NCBI RefSeq assembly: GCF_014204415.1
Contig: NZ_JACHLE010000001.1
Span: 1,302,001-1,366,000, forward strand
DNA length: 64,000 nucleotides
Direction of reading: 5' to 3'
DNA from: Chryseobacterium defluvii
GTDB lineage: Bacteria > Bacteroidota > Bacteroidia > Flavobacteriales > Weeksellaceae
This document shows, one piece after another, positions 9,549 to 17,201 of this stretch. The translations under genes and the position numbers were made by a program. The notes beneath the pieces were generated by a model that was not told where the DNA came from, made no database searches, and was given only the letters and a program-made list of their open reading frames with translations. Each line of letters opens with the position of its first letter. The first letter of the stretch is position 1.

Positions 9549-9716
9549 ATGAAAAAAATAAGCTTATATAGCATTGCTATACTCAGTTTTCTGCTGCTGA
9601 CAAGCTGTGAAGCGGTAGAAACAATTTTTGAAGCCGGCATGTGGTGGGGAATTCTTTTGGTATGTGCCGTTGTAGTGATTGTTTTCCTCATCTTTTCGAA
9701 GGGTAGAAACTCTTAA
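9549..9716 (+). CDS. Small lipoprotein / single-pass membrane protein (55 aa)
   Basis: ATG at 9549, stop TAA at 9714-9716. The protein starts MKKISLYSIAILSFLLLTSC, a signal peptide with lipobox LLTSC (Cys20), followed by a short EAVETIFEAGMWW stretch and a second hydrophobic segment (about 33-50) ending in a positively charged tail. Similar tiny proteins are widespread in flavobacteria next to DUF6526 genes and are sometimes labelled phosphatidate cytidylyltransferase in databases; nothing here (no CDP-diacylglycerol synthase motif, far too short) supports that enzyme. Likely an envelope-associated small protein of unknown function, co-transcribed with its neighbours. Confidence 0.75.
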   Translation: MKKISLYSIAILSFLLLTSCEAVETIFEAGMWWGILLVCAVVVIVFLIFSKGRNS

Positions 9717-9725
9717 CCATACCTT

Positions 9726-10833
9726 ATGGAGAAGAACACAGAACCGGATATAATTTCCCGCCTCAGGCCTTCAAAAATTATCAGAATCATGAAAGATCCG
9801 GAGGCTTCCGCAAAAGCAGTACATCTTAATATATACTAGCGATTCGGAGACCGCCGGTATTATCCGGAAGAAGGCAGGAAAAAAATACTCCTATTTCAGG
9901 GATGGGAAAATGATCAAAGATAGAGATGAAATATCCAGGATCAATAATCTGGTCATCCCTCCCGCATGGGAGAATGTATGGATATGCGCTCTGGAAAACG
10001 GCCATCTTCAGGCAACCGGGCTGGATACAAAAAATAGAAAGCAATACCGCTATCATCCGTTATGGAATGCTTTAAGAAATCACACCAAGTTTTACCGGAT
10101 GCTTCAATTTGGGTATGCACTGCCTCAAATGCGCCTGCAGATTGAAAAAGACCTGGCGTTAAAAAATTTTGAAAAAAGAAAGATCCTCGCTCTTATTGTC
10201 AGCCTCATGCAGCGTACCAACATCCGCATCGGGAACAATGCTTATGAGAAATTATACGGTTCTTTCGGACTAACTACCCTAAAAGGCAGGCATGTCAAAA
10301 TCAACGGACAAAAAATCACCTTTTCATTTAAAGGCAAGAAAGGCGTTATGCATCATGTTGATATAAAAAGCAAAAGGCTGTCAAGGCTTATTCAAAAATG
10401 TAAGGATATCCCCGGAAAGGAGCTTTTTCAATATTATGATGATGAAGGCAGCCTTCATTCAATAGATTCCGGAATGGTGAATGAGTATATCAGGGAGATC
10501 AGCGGGGAAGATTTTACAGCCAAAGATTTCAGGACATGGTCCGGAACGGTAAGTGCGCTGATCGCATTTAAGGAGATCGGATACGCAGAAAACAATACAG
10601 AGTATAAAAAGAAAGTCAAAGAAGCTTTGGATATTGTAGCCGCCCATCTTGGCAATACAACTGCTGTCTGCAGAAAATATTATGTTCATCCTTTGATGAT
10701 CGATCTTTACGAGAATAATACGATCAGAAAATATCTGGATGAGTTGGAATGCATGGAGACAAACGATGATAAAGCCGATCTGACACGGGAAGAAAAACTG
10801 GTACTCAAAATATTGGAAAACGAGAAAATGTAA
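9726..10833 (+). pseudogene. DNA topoisomerase IB, frameshifted near 9825-9828
   Basis: Bacterial (poxvirus-like) type IB topoisomerase, which relaxes supercoils through a 3'-phosphotyrosyl bond. Reading from ATG 9726 gives DIISRLRPSKIIRIMKDPEASAKAVHL, the family's N-terminus, then a stop TAG at 9837. Shifting frame by one base restores IYTSDSETAGIIRKK and the rest of the protein to 10833. One extra T in CATCTTAATA is the simplest explanation. All catalytic residues remain in the downstream frame: RTNIRIG (Arg), FKGKKG (Lys), RTWSGT (Arg) and CRKYYVHP (nucleophile Tyr). The uninterrupted part begins at Met 9910 (307 aa) and lacks about 60 N-terminal residues. It is third in the DUF6526 operon. 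Either a true mutation, a sequencing error, or a start at 9910. Confidence 0.85.
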
Positions 10834-10930
10834 GAAATGAAGAGTCAATTATGCATGATCAACTTATTTCGCAGTCACTTTCTTATTCAACTTAAAAATT
10901 CACGATTCACTTACGAAGTAAAATTGACCA

Positions 10931-10958
10931 TTGACCTCAAATAAATGTTGTAAATTTG
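10931..10958 (+). promoter_or_regulatory. Candidate pruA promoter
   Basis: TAAATTTG at 10951-10958 matches TAnnTTTG, with TTGA at 10931 as a possible -33 element (17-base spacing). The pruA ATG follows 39 bases downstream. Confidence 0.5.
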
Positions 10959-10996
10959 TATCATTCGCAAATTAAAAATAATACAACGTAAATACT

Positions 10997-12622
10997 ATGT
11001 CAAAAGCAATTTCGCAAGTACCGTTTGCAGTCAACGAGCCGGTAAATTCTTATGCACCGGGCACCCCGGAAGTTAAAAGCCTTATCAGTACCTACAAAAA
11101 AATGTGGGCTGAAAAGACAGAGATCCCGATGGTGATTAATGGAAAGGAAGTGAGAACTGATGATAAAGTTCAGCTTCAGTCTCCACAGGATCATGCACAC
11201 GATTTCGGGTTTTATCATAAAGGGACGATGCAGCATGTAGACGATGCGATTAATGCAGCATTAGCCGCTAAAAAAGAATGGAATGAACTGGGATGGGAAC
11301 AGCGTGCCGCTATTTTCCTAAAGGCTGCGGATCTCTTGGCAGGCCCTTACAGAGATGTCATTAATGCTGCAACGATGATCGGGCAGTCTAAGAACGTACA
11401 CCAGGCTGAGATTGATTCTGCCTGTGAGTTCATAGATTTCCTGCGATTCAATGTAGAATTCATGACGGAAATGTATGCCGAACAGCCAGTTTCTGACAGC
11501 GGGATCTGGAACCGCGTGGAGTACAGACCATTAGAAGGGTTCTGCTTTGCGGTAACACCATTCAACTTTACGGCTATTTCCGGAAACCTTCCTACATGTA
11601 TGGCGATGCTTGGAAATGTAGTGGTATGGAAGCCTTCGGACAAGCAGATCTATTCGGCTAAGGTGATCATGGATGTTTTAACGGAAGCCGGGCTTCCTGC
11701 GGGAGTGATCAATATGATCTTTACCGATGGAAAAGAAACGGCGGAAAAAGTATTGGCACACCCTGATTTTGCAGGTCTTCACTTTACAGGGTCTACAAGG
11801 GTATTCCAGGGGATGTGGAAAATGATCGGGGATAATATCCATAACTACAGAACATATCCGAGAATTGTCGGGGAAACAGGTGGAAAGGATTTCGTGATCG
11901 CCCATCCTTCCTCGAATGTTGAAGCGGTAGCGACTGCTTTGGTAAGAGGTGCTTTTGAATACCAGGGGCAGAAATGTTCTGCTGCTTCCAGAGCTTATAT
12001 TCCCCAGTCTCTTTGGGCTGATGTGAAAAAGGTGATGGAAAGCCAGATTGGTTCTATCAAAATAGGTTCTCCTGAAGATCCGTCCAACTTTGTGAATGCT
12101 GTAATCGATAAAAATTCATTTGAAAAGTGTAAAGGATATATAGAAAGAGCCAAAGCATCTGCCAACGCTAATGTAGTGATCGGAGGAACCTGCGATGATT
12201 CGAAAGGATGGTTCGTACACCCTACCGTTATCGAAACTACGGATCCTCAATATGAGAGTATGGTTGAAGAAATTTTCGGGCCGATCCTGAGTATCTACGT
12301 ATATGAAGATAAGGACTGGAAAGAAACTTTGAAACTTGTAGATTCTTCTTCTCCATATTCATTGACGGGTTCTGTGTTCTCACAAGACCGTTATGCGATC
12401 AGTGAAGCTTATAAAGCCCTGGAAAATGCTTCTGGTAATTTCTACATCAATGATAAACCGACCGGAGCTGTGGTAGGACAGCAGCCATTCGGAGGGGGCA
12501 GAGCTTCCGGTACCAATGACAAAGCAGGTTCTAAAATAAATCTTCTGAGATGGGTGTCTGTAAGAAGTGTGAAAGAGACTTTTGTTTCTCCTAAAGACTA
12601 TAAATATCCATACTTAGGATAA
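10997..12622 (+). CDS. pruA: L-glutamate gamma-semialdehyde dehydrogenase (P5C dehydrogenase)
   Basis: NAD-dependent aldehyde dehydrogenase oxidising glutamate-5-semialdehyde (from 1-pyrroline-5-carboxylate) to glutamate, the last step of proline catabolism. The 541-aa protein is the single-function form; there is no proline dehydrogenase domain. Rossmann and catalytic signatures: FNFTAISGNLP (about 190), FTGSTRVF (about 268), catalytic Glu in VGETGGKD and catalytic Cys327 in YQGQKCSAASR. The N-terminal MSKAISQVPFAVNEPVNSYAPG is typical of the group found in Bacteroidota and animal mitochondria. Monocistronic, with a promoter at 10931-10958 and a strong terminator at 12656-12687. Confidence 0.97.
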   Translation: MSKAISQVPFAVNEPVNSYAPGTPEVKSLISTYKKMWAEKTEIPMVINGKEVRTDDKVQLQSPQDHAHDFGFYHKGTMQHVDDAINAALAAKKEWNELGWEQRAAIFLKAADLLAGPYRDVINAATMIGQSKNVHQAEIDSACEFIDFLRFNVEFMTEMYAEQPVSDSGIWNRVEYRPLEGFCFAVTPFNFTAISGNLPTCMAMLGNVVVWKPSDKQIYSAKVIMDVLTEAGLPAGVINMIFTDGKETAEKVLAHPDFAGLHFTGSTRVFQGMWKMIGDNIHNYRTYPRIVGETGGKDFVIAHPSSNVEAVATALVRGAFEYQGQKCSAASRAYIPQSLWADVKKVMESQIGSIKIGSPEDPSNFVNAVIDKNSFEKCKGYIERAKASANANVVIGGTCDDSKGWFVHPTVIETTDPQYESMVEEIFGPILSIYVYEDKDWKETLKLVDSSSPYSLTGSVFSQDRYAISEAYKALENASGNFYINDKPTGAVVGQQPFGGGRASGTNDKAGSKINLLRWVSVRSVKETFVSPKDYKYPYLG

Positions 12623-12655
12623 GATAAGCAATGAGTAATCGGCAATAAGTAATAA

Positions 12656-12687
12656 AATCCCGGAATTTCGTTCCGGGATTCTTTTTT
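12656..12687 (+). terminator. Rho-independent terminator after pruA
   Basis: Stem AATCCCGGAA / TTCCGGGATT, loop TTTCG, followed by CTTTTTT. Confidence 0.85.
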
Positions 12688-12814
12688 AAGTCAATTTAAT
12701 TATAATCGATCTGTTCTTTAACAAATTTTAGCCGATTTTATCTGTTTTTTAATAATCCTTACCCTTCTTTCGGAATAATTATTGGACTTTTACCTACACA
12801 CCAAAATAAATAAT

Positions 12815-13039
12815 ATGAAAAAGTTTTTGTTACTAACCATAGGTTTAGGAATATTTGCCGTGAGTTGTGGAACCAAAGAATCATCCATGCCTTCAAATAG
12901 TACCGACTCGACAGCGGCAGACACTACAAGGGCTATTACAGTCCCGCCTGCAACGAATGAAACGGCCACTACAAGAATGACACATCCTGAAAGTATCAGA
13001 ATTAAGATCGATTCAGCGGCTACAACACCTGTTAAATAG
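12815..13039 (+). CDS. Small Ser/Thr-rich lipoprotein
   Basis: 74 aa from ATG 12815 (an upstream in-frame ATG at 12782 would put 11 polar residues before the signal peptide and is unlikely). MKKFLLLTIGLGIFAVSCG is a signal peptide with lipobox AVSC; the rest is low complexity, rich in Ser, Thr, Asp and Pro, with no recognisable domain and probably disordered. It is followed by its own terminator. A similar small lipoprotein of the same design follows at 13161. Function unknown. Confidence 0.7.
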   Translation: MKKFLLLTIGLGIFAVSCGTKESSMPSNSTDSTAADTTRAITVPPATNETATTRMTHPESIRIKIDSAATTPVK

Positions 13040-13063
13040 ATAAAAACCTGTAATTTAAAATGG

Positions 13064-13095
13064 AAAATCTGCAGATGAAAGCTCTGCGGATTTTT
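13064..13095 (+). terminator. Terminator after small lipoprotein gene
   Basis: Stem AAAATCTGCAGA / TCTGCGGATTTT with one G-U pair and a seven-base loop, followed by T residues. Confidence 0.7.
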
Positions 13096-13160
13096 ATTGA
13101 AAAAGATTCATCATTCATAAAGATTTTCTATATTTGATTAACCCCTAATAAAAGACTACT

Positions 13161-13373
13161 ATGAAAAAAATATGGACAGGAGCTATTCTAGGTTTACTTT
13201 TTGTAACAGGCTGTGCTCAAAATAAGGAAAAAAGAGAAGAATTTAAAGAAAGTCATAATAAAGACTCTCTAAGGAATAGTATGGGAGACTCTGCAGTGGC
13301 CAATTCTGAACCGTCACCCGCACCCCCTGCTGATACGGTATCTATAAAAGCTGACAGTATAAAAGCAAGATAA
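13161..13373 (+). CDS. Small lipoprotein, charged, probably disordered
   Basis: 70 aa. MKKIWTGAILGLLFVTGC is a lipoprotein signal with Cys18; the mature part begins AQNKEKREEFKES, then turns Ser/Pro/Asp rich and repeats the D(T/S)VSIKADSIKA pattern near its end. No domain recognised. Same architecture as the gene at 12815, which suggests a pair of small envelope lipoproteins, but their sequences are not clearly homologous outside composition. It converges on the surface-protein operon and shares a bidirectional terminator with it. Confidence 0.7.
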   Translation: MKKIWTGAILGLLFVTGCAQNKEKREEFKESHNKDSLRNSMGDSAVANSEPSPAPPADTVSIKADSIKAR

Positions 13374-13378
13374 TAAGC

Positions 13379-13406
13379 AAAGCCACAGAGTAGTTCTGTG
13401 GCTTTT
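13379..13406. terminator. Bidirectional terminator
   Basis: Perfect 11-bp stem AAAGCCACAGA / TCTGTGGCTTT around GTAGT; serves the lipoprotein gene on the plus strand and the 13425 gene on the minus strand. Confidence 0.8.
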
Positions 13407-13424
13407 AAGTATGAAGTCATTTAT

Positions 13425-14099
13425 TTAGTCCATACGGACTATATTGATCTTATAGGTCACCCCGTTCACGTTATTGGTTGAGCCATACACGAGGGTTTCA
13501 AAGTTGAGGATCTGCCCTGCATTCATCTTAACAAGATATTTTGCCGTGATGTACTGGCTGGCTGCAACCAAAGAACTTTCCGGGTTATAAATTTTCTTAT
13601 TCATAAATTCACCGCCACCTGCTCCGGAATCATTGATAATGGCATAGGCCAGATATCCGTCCCCGGCATCTGATCCGGAAGAACGCTGCGGATAGGTTAT
13701 CGTAAGAACAGCCATATAAAGCCCGGCCTGGGAAGCTGTAAAAACATTCCCGCTAAACTCATTCAGGTTATCGTATTCTTCAACCGGTGCGCTGGTAGCA
13801 TTCGTGGCATAGATAATATTATTTACCGGCATATTCAGAGTTCCTGTTACACGAACGGCGCTTATGCTGTTAAGGTCCTGCTTTTTTACCACCCCTGTTG
13901 AAGTAGATACAAGTTCGTTAAGATTAGACTGATTAGATTGTAATCCCTCGACCCTAAACGGGCTTAGAGTTCCGTTTCCTTTTACATGCAGCATATGGGT
14001 AGGACTTGATGAATTAATGCCTACTTGGGCTAAAAAATTCACACTGCACAGAATGAATCCTAAAAATAGTGCTTTCATATTCAGAATTTTTAGTCTCAT
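13425..14099 (-). CDS. Secreted QVGIN-type protein with C1q-like C-terminus
   Basis: 224 aa. The N-terminus is a signal peptide (LFLGFILCSVNFLAQ) followed by VGINSSSPTHMLHVKGNGT, a mature start shared by many secreted proteins in this window and elsewhere in flavobacteria. The C-terminal half (about 110-224) has the FTASQAGLYM...L...YLVKMNAGQILNFE pattern of a C1q/TNF-like jelly roll; this is judged by pattern, not by a search. Met at 14099 precedes a slightly long signal region; MKALFLGF, eight codons in, is an alternative start. It lies two bases after the paralogous gene at 14102, with which it forms an operon, and no type IX secretion C-terminal domain is visible. Probably exported and perhaps surface-displayed; ligand unknown. 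Confidence 0.75.
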   Translation of the reverse strand: MRLKILNMKALFLGFILCSVNFLAQVGINSSSPTHMLHVKGNGTLSPFRVEGLQSNQSNLNELVSTSTGVVKKQDLNSISAVRVTGTLNMPVNNIIYATNATSAPVEEYDNLNEFSGNVFTASQAGLYMAVLTITYPQRSSGSDAGDGYLAYAIINDSGAGGGEFMNKKIYNPESSLVAASQYITAKYLVKMNAGQILNFETLVYGSTNNVNGVTYKINIVRMD

Positions 14100-14101
14100 T
14101 A

Positions 14102-14755
14102 TTAATCTAAACGGGTAATACTGATCCTGTAAGATGCATTGACCGATGCACCTGCTCCATAGGTTCTTGCCTGAAAACTTAAAGTATCTCCTGCATTCAG
14201 CTTGATCATGGTAGTTGCTTCGGCATAACTTTCGGCAGTAGCGACTCCCGAAGTTTCAGTAATTGCAATTTTAGCTGCATTATTTTCTGTGATCACTCCA
14301 TTTTTAAGTATTACCGCATGGCCCAGGTAACCGTCCCCACTATTCTGCTGCGTATACTGAACAAGATGTGTTACCATGTACAGACCTGCCTGGGAAGCTG
14401 TAAATGTATTGCCGGAAAATTCACCGAGATTGTCATACTCCTCCGTCGGAGCAGCAGTATTATTGATGGGGTAATAGGTACCGCTTACCGATAATGTGAC
14501 ATTTCCTGAAGCCTTTATAGAACTTATGGAATTGGCATTTCTCAGTCTGACCACTCCATTTGCATCTGCCACCAAAGTGCCCGCAGTATTTTGAGCTGTC
14601 AACAAGCTTTCCAGCCTTAGAGGGTCAGAAGTACCGTTCCCTTTAACGTGTAAGGTGTTGGTAGGAGACGATGTATTTATCCCCACGTTGCCTGATTGTG
14701 CATTCATAAAGGCAAAGCCTGTTATAAAAGCGAATAGAAATAATTTTTTGATCAT
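14102..14755 (-). CDS. Secreted QVGIN-type protein with C1q-like C-terminus
   Basis: 217 aa, paralogous over its whole length to its neighbour at 13425: both have the LHVKGNGT stretch, a VRLRN/VKKQD segment, EEYDNLGEFSGNTFTASQAGLYM and a final RISITRLD/KINIVRMD strand. The signal peptide is MIKKLFLFAFITGFAFMNAQ. The C-terminal half looks like a C1q-type jelly roll, a fold that often forms trimers and binds glycans or proteins; that use here is inference. First gene of a two-gene operon. A 16-bp motif 134 bases upstream (14889-14904) is nearly identical to one upstream of the TPR regulator gene at 21318. Confidence 0.75.
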   Translation of the reverse strand: MIKKLFLFAFITGFAFMNAQSGNVGINTSSPTNTLHVKGNGTSDPLRLESLLTAQNTAGTLVADANGVVRLRNANSISSIKASGNVTLSVSGTYYPINNTAAPTEEYDNLGEFSGNTFTASQAGLYMVTHLVQYTQQNSGDGYLGHAVILKNGVITENNAAKIAITETSGVATAESYAEATTMIKLNAGDTLSFQARTYGAGASVNASYRISITRLD

Positions 14756-14888
14756 TGTAGTTTTATTTAGAATCGTGTGTTTTTAAAGCCGGATACAATG
14801 TTGTATTCAGCATACCTGATATTATATTCATTAATAATTCATGGAAGGGTATTCACAGAACGTGAAACAAGTTATCCCAGATTGTTCA

Positions 14889-14904
14889 AATACCTACTTG
14901 GGAA
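14889..14904 (-). promoter_or_regulatory. Shared motif B (TTCCCARGTAGGTATT), copy 1
   Basis: On the minus strand TTCCCAAGTAGGTATT. It matches 15 of 16 bases with the copy at 22946-22961, upstream of the regulator at 21318. Candidate operator. Confidence 0.45.
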
Positions 14905-15161
14905 TAAATGCTTATAAAAATTAGAATTTTTTTTCATGTGTCGTTTGTGTTTTAAAATTAAAAAAAATTGTTATGCGGTAAATACAAAACAAATTCTATG
15001 CAAAAATAGACAAATAATTGAATTATTAATAAAAAAAATCAATTATTTTAATTTATTCGAAAATAATTCACTATAAATAGATTTTATATTCTTATGAAAA
15101 TTCCCTTTATAGCTATTAATGATAAACCGCTTCAGAAGCTATATAAGCATAAAACCAATAT

Positions 15162-15183
15162 AAAAAATCCCTTAGCAGGGATT
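15162..15183 (-). terminator. Terminator of the 15606-15249 HTH operon
   Basis: Stem AATCCCT / AGGGATT with a four-base loop; on the minus strand it runs into TTTTTTA. Confidence 0.7.
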
Positions 15184-15248
15184 AGTATTGTTTATATATT
15201 TTATAATATTCAGTGCTTTTTTTGCAATTCTTAATGAATTAAGATCAG

Positions 15249-15584
15249 TTATTGCTTAATATTTTTGAAATTCTTCCTCCATCTGGCTATAGAATTTCTG
15301 CTTAAACTAAAATGCAGAGCTATCTGGCTATTGGTCAGCTGATATTTGGCCTGATATTCGAGTATTTTGACGACCGCTTCCCTGCTATAGGAACGATGCA
15401 TGTGATTAAGAACTGAAGTTTCCTTGTTGGCAGAACCAAAGATCAGCTCATTAATTTTAATGATATCAAAAAAGGAAAGCTGCTTCTTACTTAGCAATGA
15501 CTCACATACTTTCTGTTTGTGAGGATATTTAAAATGTAAAATATCTGTATAAATTTTTTTATAGTCAGGACCTGGTGTTTTCAT
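15249..15584 (-). CDS. Small HTH protein, second member of double-HTH pair
   Basis: 111 aa. N-terminal half begins with PDYKKIYTDILHFKYP; the C-terminal half ends in a helix-turn-helix QLTNSQIALHFSLSRNSIARWRK, like the HTH of transposases or Fis/Psq-type DNA-binding domains. There is no DDE catalytic domain, so this is not a working transposase by itself. It follows the HTH protein at 15606 by 21 bases; the same ordered pair is repeated on the plus strand at 39007-39761, with clear similarity gene by gene. Both pairs lie beside secreted QVGI proteins. Likely DNA-binding and co-expressed; target unknown. Confidence 0.7.
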   Translation of the reverse strand: MKTPGPDYKKIYTDILHFKYPHKQKVCESLLSKKQLSFFDIIKINELIFGSANKETSVLNHMHRSYSREAVVKILEYQAKYQLTNSQIALHFSLSRNSIARWRKNFKNIKQ

Positions 15585-15605
15585 AGATAGATTTATTTTT
15601 AAGTT

Positions 15606-16046
15606 CTATTCATTATTCTGATTGTTATATTTGCTGATCCATTTATAGAGTGTTGTTTTTGGGATCCGGTATTCCTGTATCACCTGCTTTTTTGTTTTTT
15701 TTCCGGATTCTACCAGATCCAGGACAAAATCTATAACTTCTCTGGTATAAATATTCTTGCGGAATTGTGGAAGATCCTGCCTGTTTTTTTCACTTTTTTT
15801 CTCTGCTGAAACGGGAGGTGAATATAATATCAGGTGCTGTGAGTAAATCCTGAAAAAATCATATCCTAACAGTTTACTCCACTTTAAAAGCATAGAAGAA
15901 TCCATACTTTCCAGCTGATACATCTGTTCCGCTTCCCTTTCTGTACACTTAAAGAAGCTGCAGATACGGGATATTTCCATTTGACACTCCTCTACCCGCC
16001 GGCCGATAAGAAGACCTATATGGATTTTTTTTAAATTATCTGACAT
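15606..16046 (-). CDS. Small double-HTH protein, first member of pair
   Basis: 146 aa with two parts. The N-terminal part (about 5-75) looks like an XRE/cro-like helical domain (EISRICSFFKCTEREAEQMY...LLKWSKLLGYDFFRIYSQH); after a short Lys/Glu linker, the C-terminal part FRKNIYTREVIDFVLDL...IPKTTLYKWISKY is a transposase-type HTH. Paralogues are at 24608 (single) and 39007 (with partner), and all three keep the RIC.F and YDFFR.Y motifs. Such proteins are often annotated as transposases in Chryseobacterium, but no catalytic domain is present. It heads a two-gene operon ending at the terminator at 15162. I infer a DNA-binding regulator linked to the secreted-protein cassettes. Confidence 0.7.
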   Translation of the reverse strand: MSDNLKKIHIGLLIGRRVEECQMEISRICSFFKCTEREAEQMYQLESMDSSMLLKWSKLLGYDFFRIYSQHLILYSPPVSAEKKSEKNRQDLPQFRKNIYTREVIDFVLDLVESGKKTKKQVIQEYRIPKTTLYKWISKYNNQNNE

Positions 16047-16059
16047 ATTATATATTATT

Positions 16060-16331
16060 TTATAATCCTGCCGGCGCTGTTGCCGAACCTATCGAACCTC
16101 CTCGCATATAGGCCGAAACAGTACCCTGCGTATTCAGGAATGCATTATTAATCACAATGCAATGATCATTGCCTGATTTGTCCAAAGTTCTCCCATCCCT
16201 GTAATCTGCGATCAATCCTCATGCTCTGCCGCCTTAAAAAGCTGACTGTGAATTACCCGTATTCTCCCCCATTTGCGAAAAGGCTAACAAAGACTTGAAT
16301 AAGGCCAATAAAATCAGAAGGTTATTTTCAT
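16060..16331 (-). pseudogene. Remnant of a small secreted protein gene
   Basis: No full frame survives, but two clear coding pieces remain on the minus strand. Near 16331, one frame gives NNLLILLALFKSLLAFSQ, a signal peptide, followed by MGENTGNSQSAF and a stop; the ATG at 16331 is one base out of frame with it. Further on, another frame reads ADYRDGRTLDKSGNDH, then CIVINNAFLNTQGTVSAYMR and GGSIGSATAPAGL before a TAA at 16060-16062. Frameshifts and stops between them show decay. The remnant lies between the operon of secreted proteins (16406-19525) and the HTH pair, and is unlike the QVGI family. Confidence 0.65.
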
Positions 16332-16349
16332 AGTTCCTGAATTAAAACA

Positions 16350-16393
16350 GCCTCTCTAAACAATTTTCATGGATGAGTAAAAGGCAGAGAGGC
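16350..16393 (-). terminator. Terminator after the 19525-16406 operon
   Basis: Stem GCCTCTCT / AGAGAGGC with a long loop; read on the minus strand it is followed by TGTTTTAAT. Confidence 0.5.
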
Positions 16394-16405
16394 CAATATA
16401 AATAA

Positions 16406-17200
16406 TTAAAAGTGCTTTCTTAAGGTAATATTAGAGTTCGTATCGGTAGAAAGGGTGGCTGAAACATCTGCTCTCATCCTGTATTGGATCTGGATCTGGG
16501 TCCCTGCAGACAATACACCCATCCAATATAGCGGCATATCTCCCTGGGCACCCCCCGCTCCGGTTCCATAGTAAGAAACAGCAAGAACCGTTGATGTGGT
16601 TGCATTTAAAATACGGGCGCCGAAAGCCTTGGATAACCCGTTTGTAGTAGATATCCTTAATGACATATCGCCAAAAAATGAATAGAGTCCCGTGGCAGGA
16701 ATCGTAAAAGTTCCACTGGTGTGAATATTACCGTTGTCCAGTCTTTCCGTGGTAAAATTTACAGTAGTCCAGGCTGAATAGGCGGAGGTCACATAGTTTG
16801 AATTTACAACGGCAGGGCTTCCCGCAAATAATACCTGGGTTGTATTTTTACCGTTGATTTCCATACGGGTATCAGAAACATCTCCTATACTTTCCCATTG
16901 CGTACCTGTCCAGAGATAAAAAGTATCCTTAAGCACATGATTTGGTGAAGTTCCGGCATCGGAAAGGTTATACACTAAAGTCCCCTGTTCCGGAGAGCTG
17001 GCAGAAGACGTTACGGGAATTGTGGAGATGTCATTGATATTTAAAAGCTGAACCCGTGGTATAAGCAGGCCTTTATTGGTACTATACAGATCCAGGATCG
17101 CATTCGGATCGGGATTATTAAGGCCTATACCCACCTGAGCTTCTGCAAAAGAGCTGAAAAACAGGCATAAAAGAAATATATATTGAATTTGTGTTTTCAT
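16406..17200 (-). CDS. Secreted QVGIG-type protein
   Basis: 264 aa from ATG 17200; a longer frame to 17287 would place an unusual hydrophobic run before the signal peptide MKTQIQYIFLLCLFFSSFAEA and overlap the upstream gene. The mature start is QVGIGLNNPDPNAILDLYS, followed by the NKGLLIPRVQL segment typical of flavobacterial surface proteins. The C-terminal part (about 130-264) is beta-rich with GLYSFFGDMSLRI and ends NITLRKHF, compatible with a jelly roll. Last of four secreted-protein genes in tandem (18791, 17965, 17202, 16406); its start lies one base after the previous stop. No type IX sorting domain is visible. Function unknown. Confidence 0.7.
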   Translation of the reverse strand: MKTQIQYIFLLCLFFSSFAEAQVGIGLNNPDPNAILDLYSTNKGLLIPRVQLLNINDISTIPVTSSASSPEQGTLVYNLSDAGTSPNHVLKDTFYLWTGTQWESIGDVSDTRMEINGKNTTQVLFAGSPAVVNSNYVTSAYSAWTTVNFTTERLDNGNIHTSGTFTIPATGLYSFFGDMSLRISTTNGLSKAFGARILNATTSTVLAVSYYGTGAGGAQGDMPLYWMGVLSAGTQIQIQYRMRADVSATLSTDTNSNITLRKHF

Positions 17201-17201
17201 A

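Larger units (their letters stand above)
14756..15248. other. Intergenic region upstream of the 14102 operon
   Basis: 493 bases, very AT-rich. It contains motif B (14889-14904) for the leftward secreted-protein operon and a terminator (15166-15183) for the HTH pair to its right. Nothing else could be supported. Confidence 0.5.

Noticed and set aside
9549-9716. Phosphatidate cytidylyltransferase, a name often given to such 55-aa genes
   Set aside because: Too short and without any CDP-diacylglycerol synthase motif; only a signal/lipobox and one more hydrophobic segment are present.
15249-16046. The HTH pair as an insertion sequence
   Set aside because: There is no DDE or HUH catalytic domain, no terminal inverted repeats and no target-site duplication around 15162-16046.
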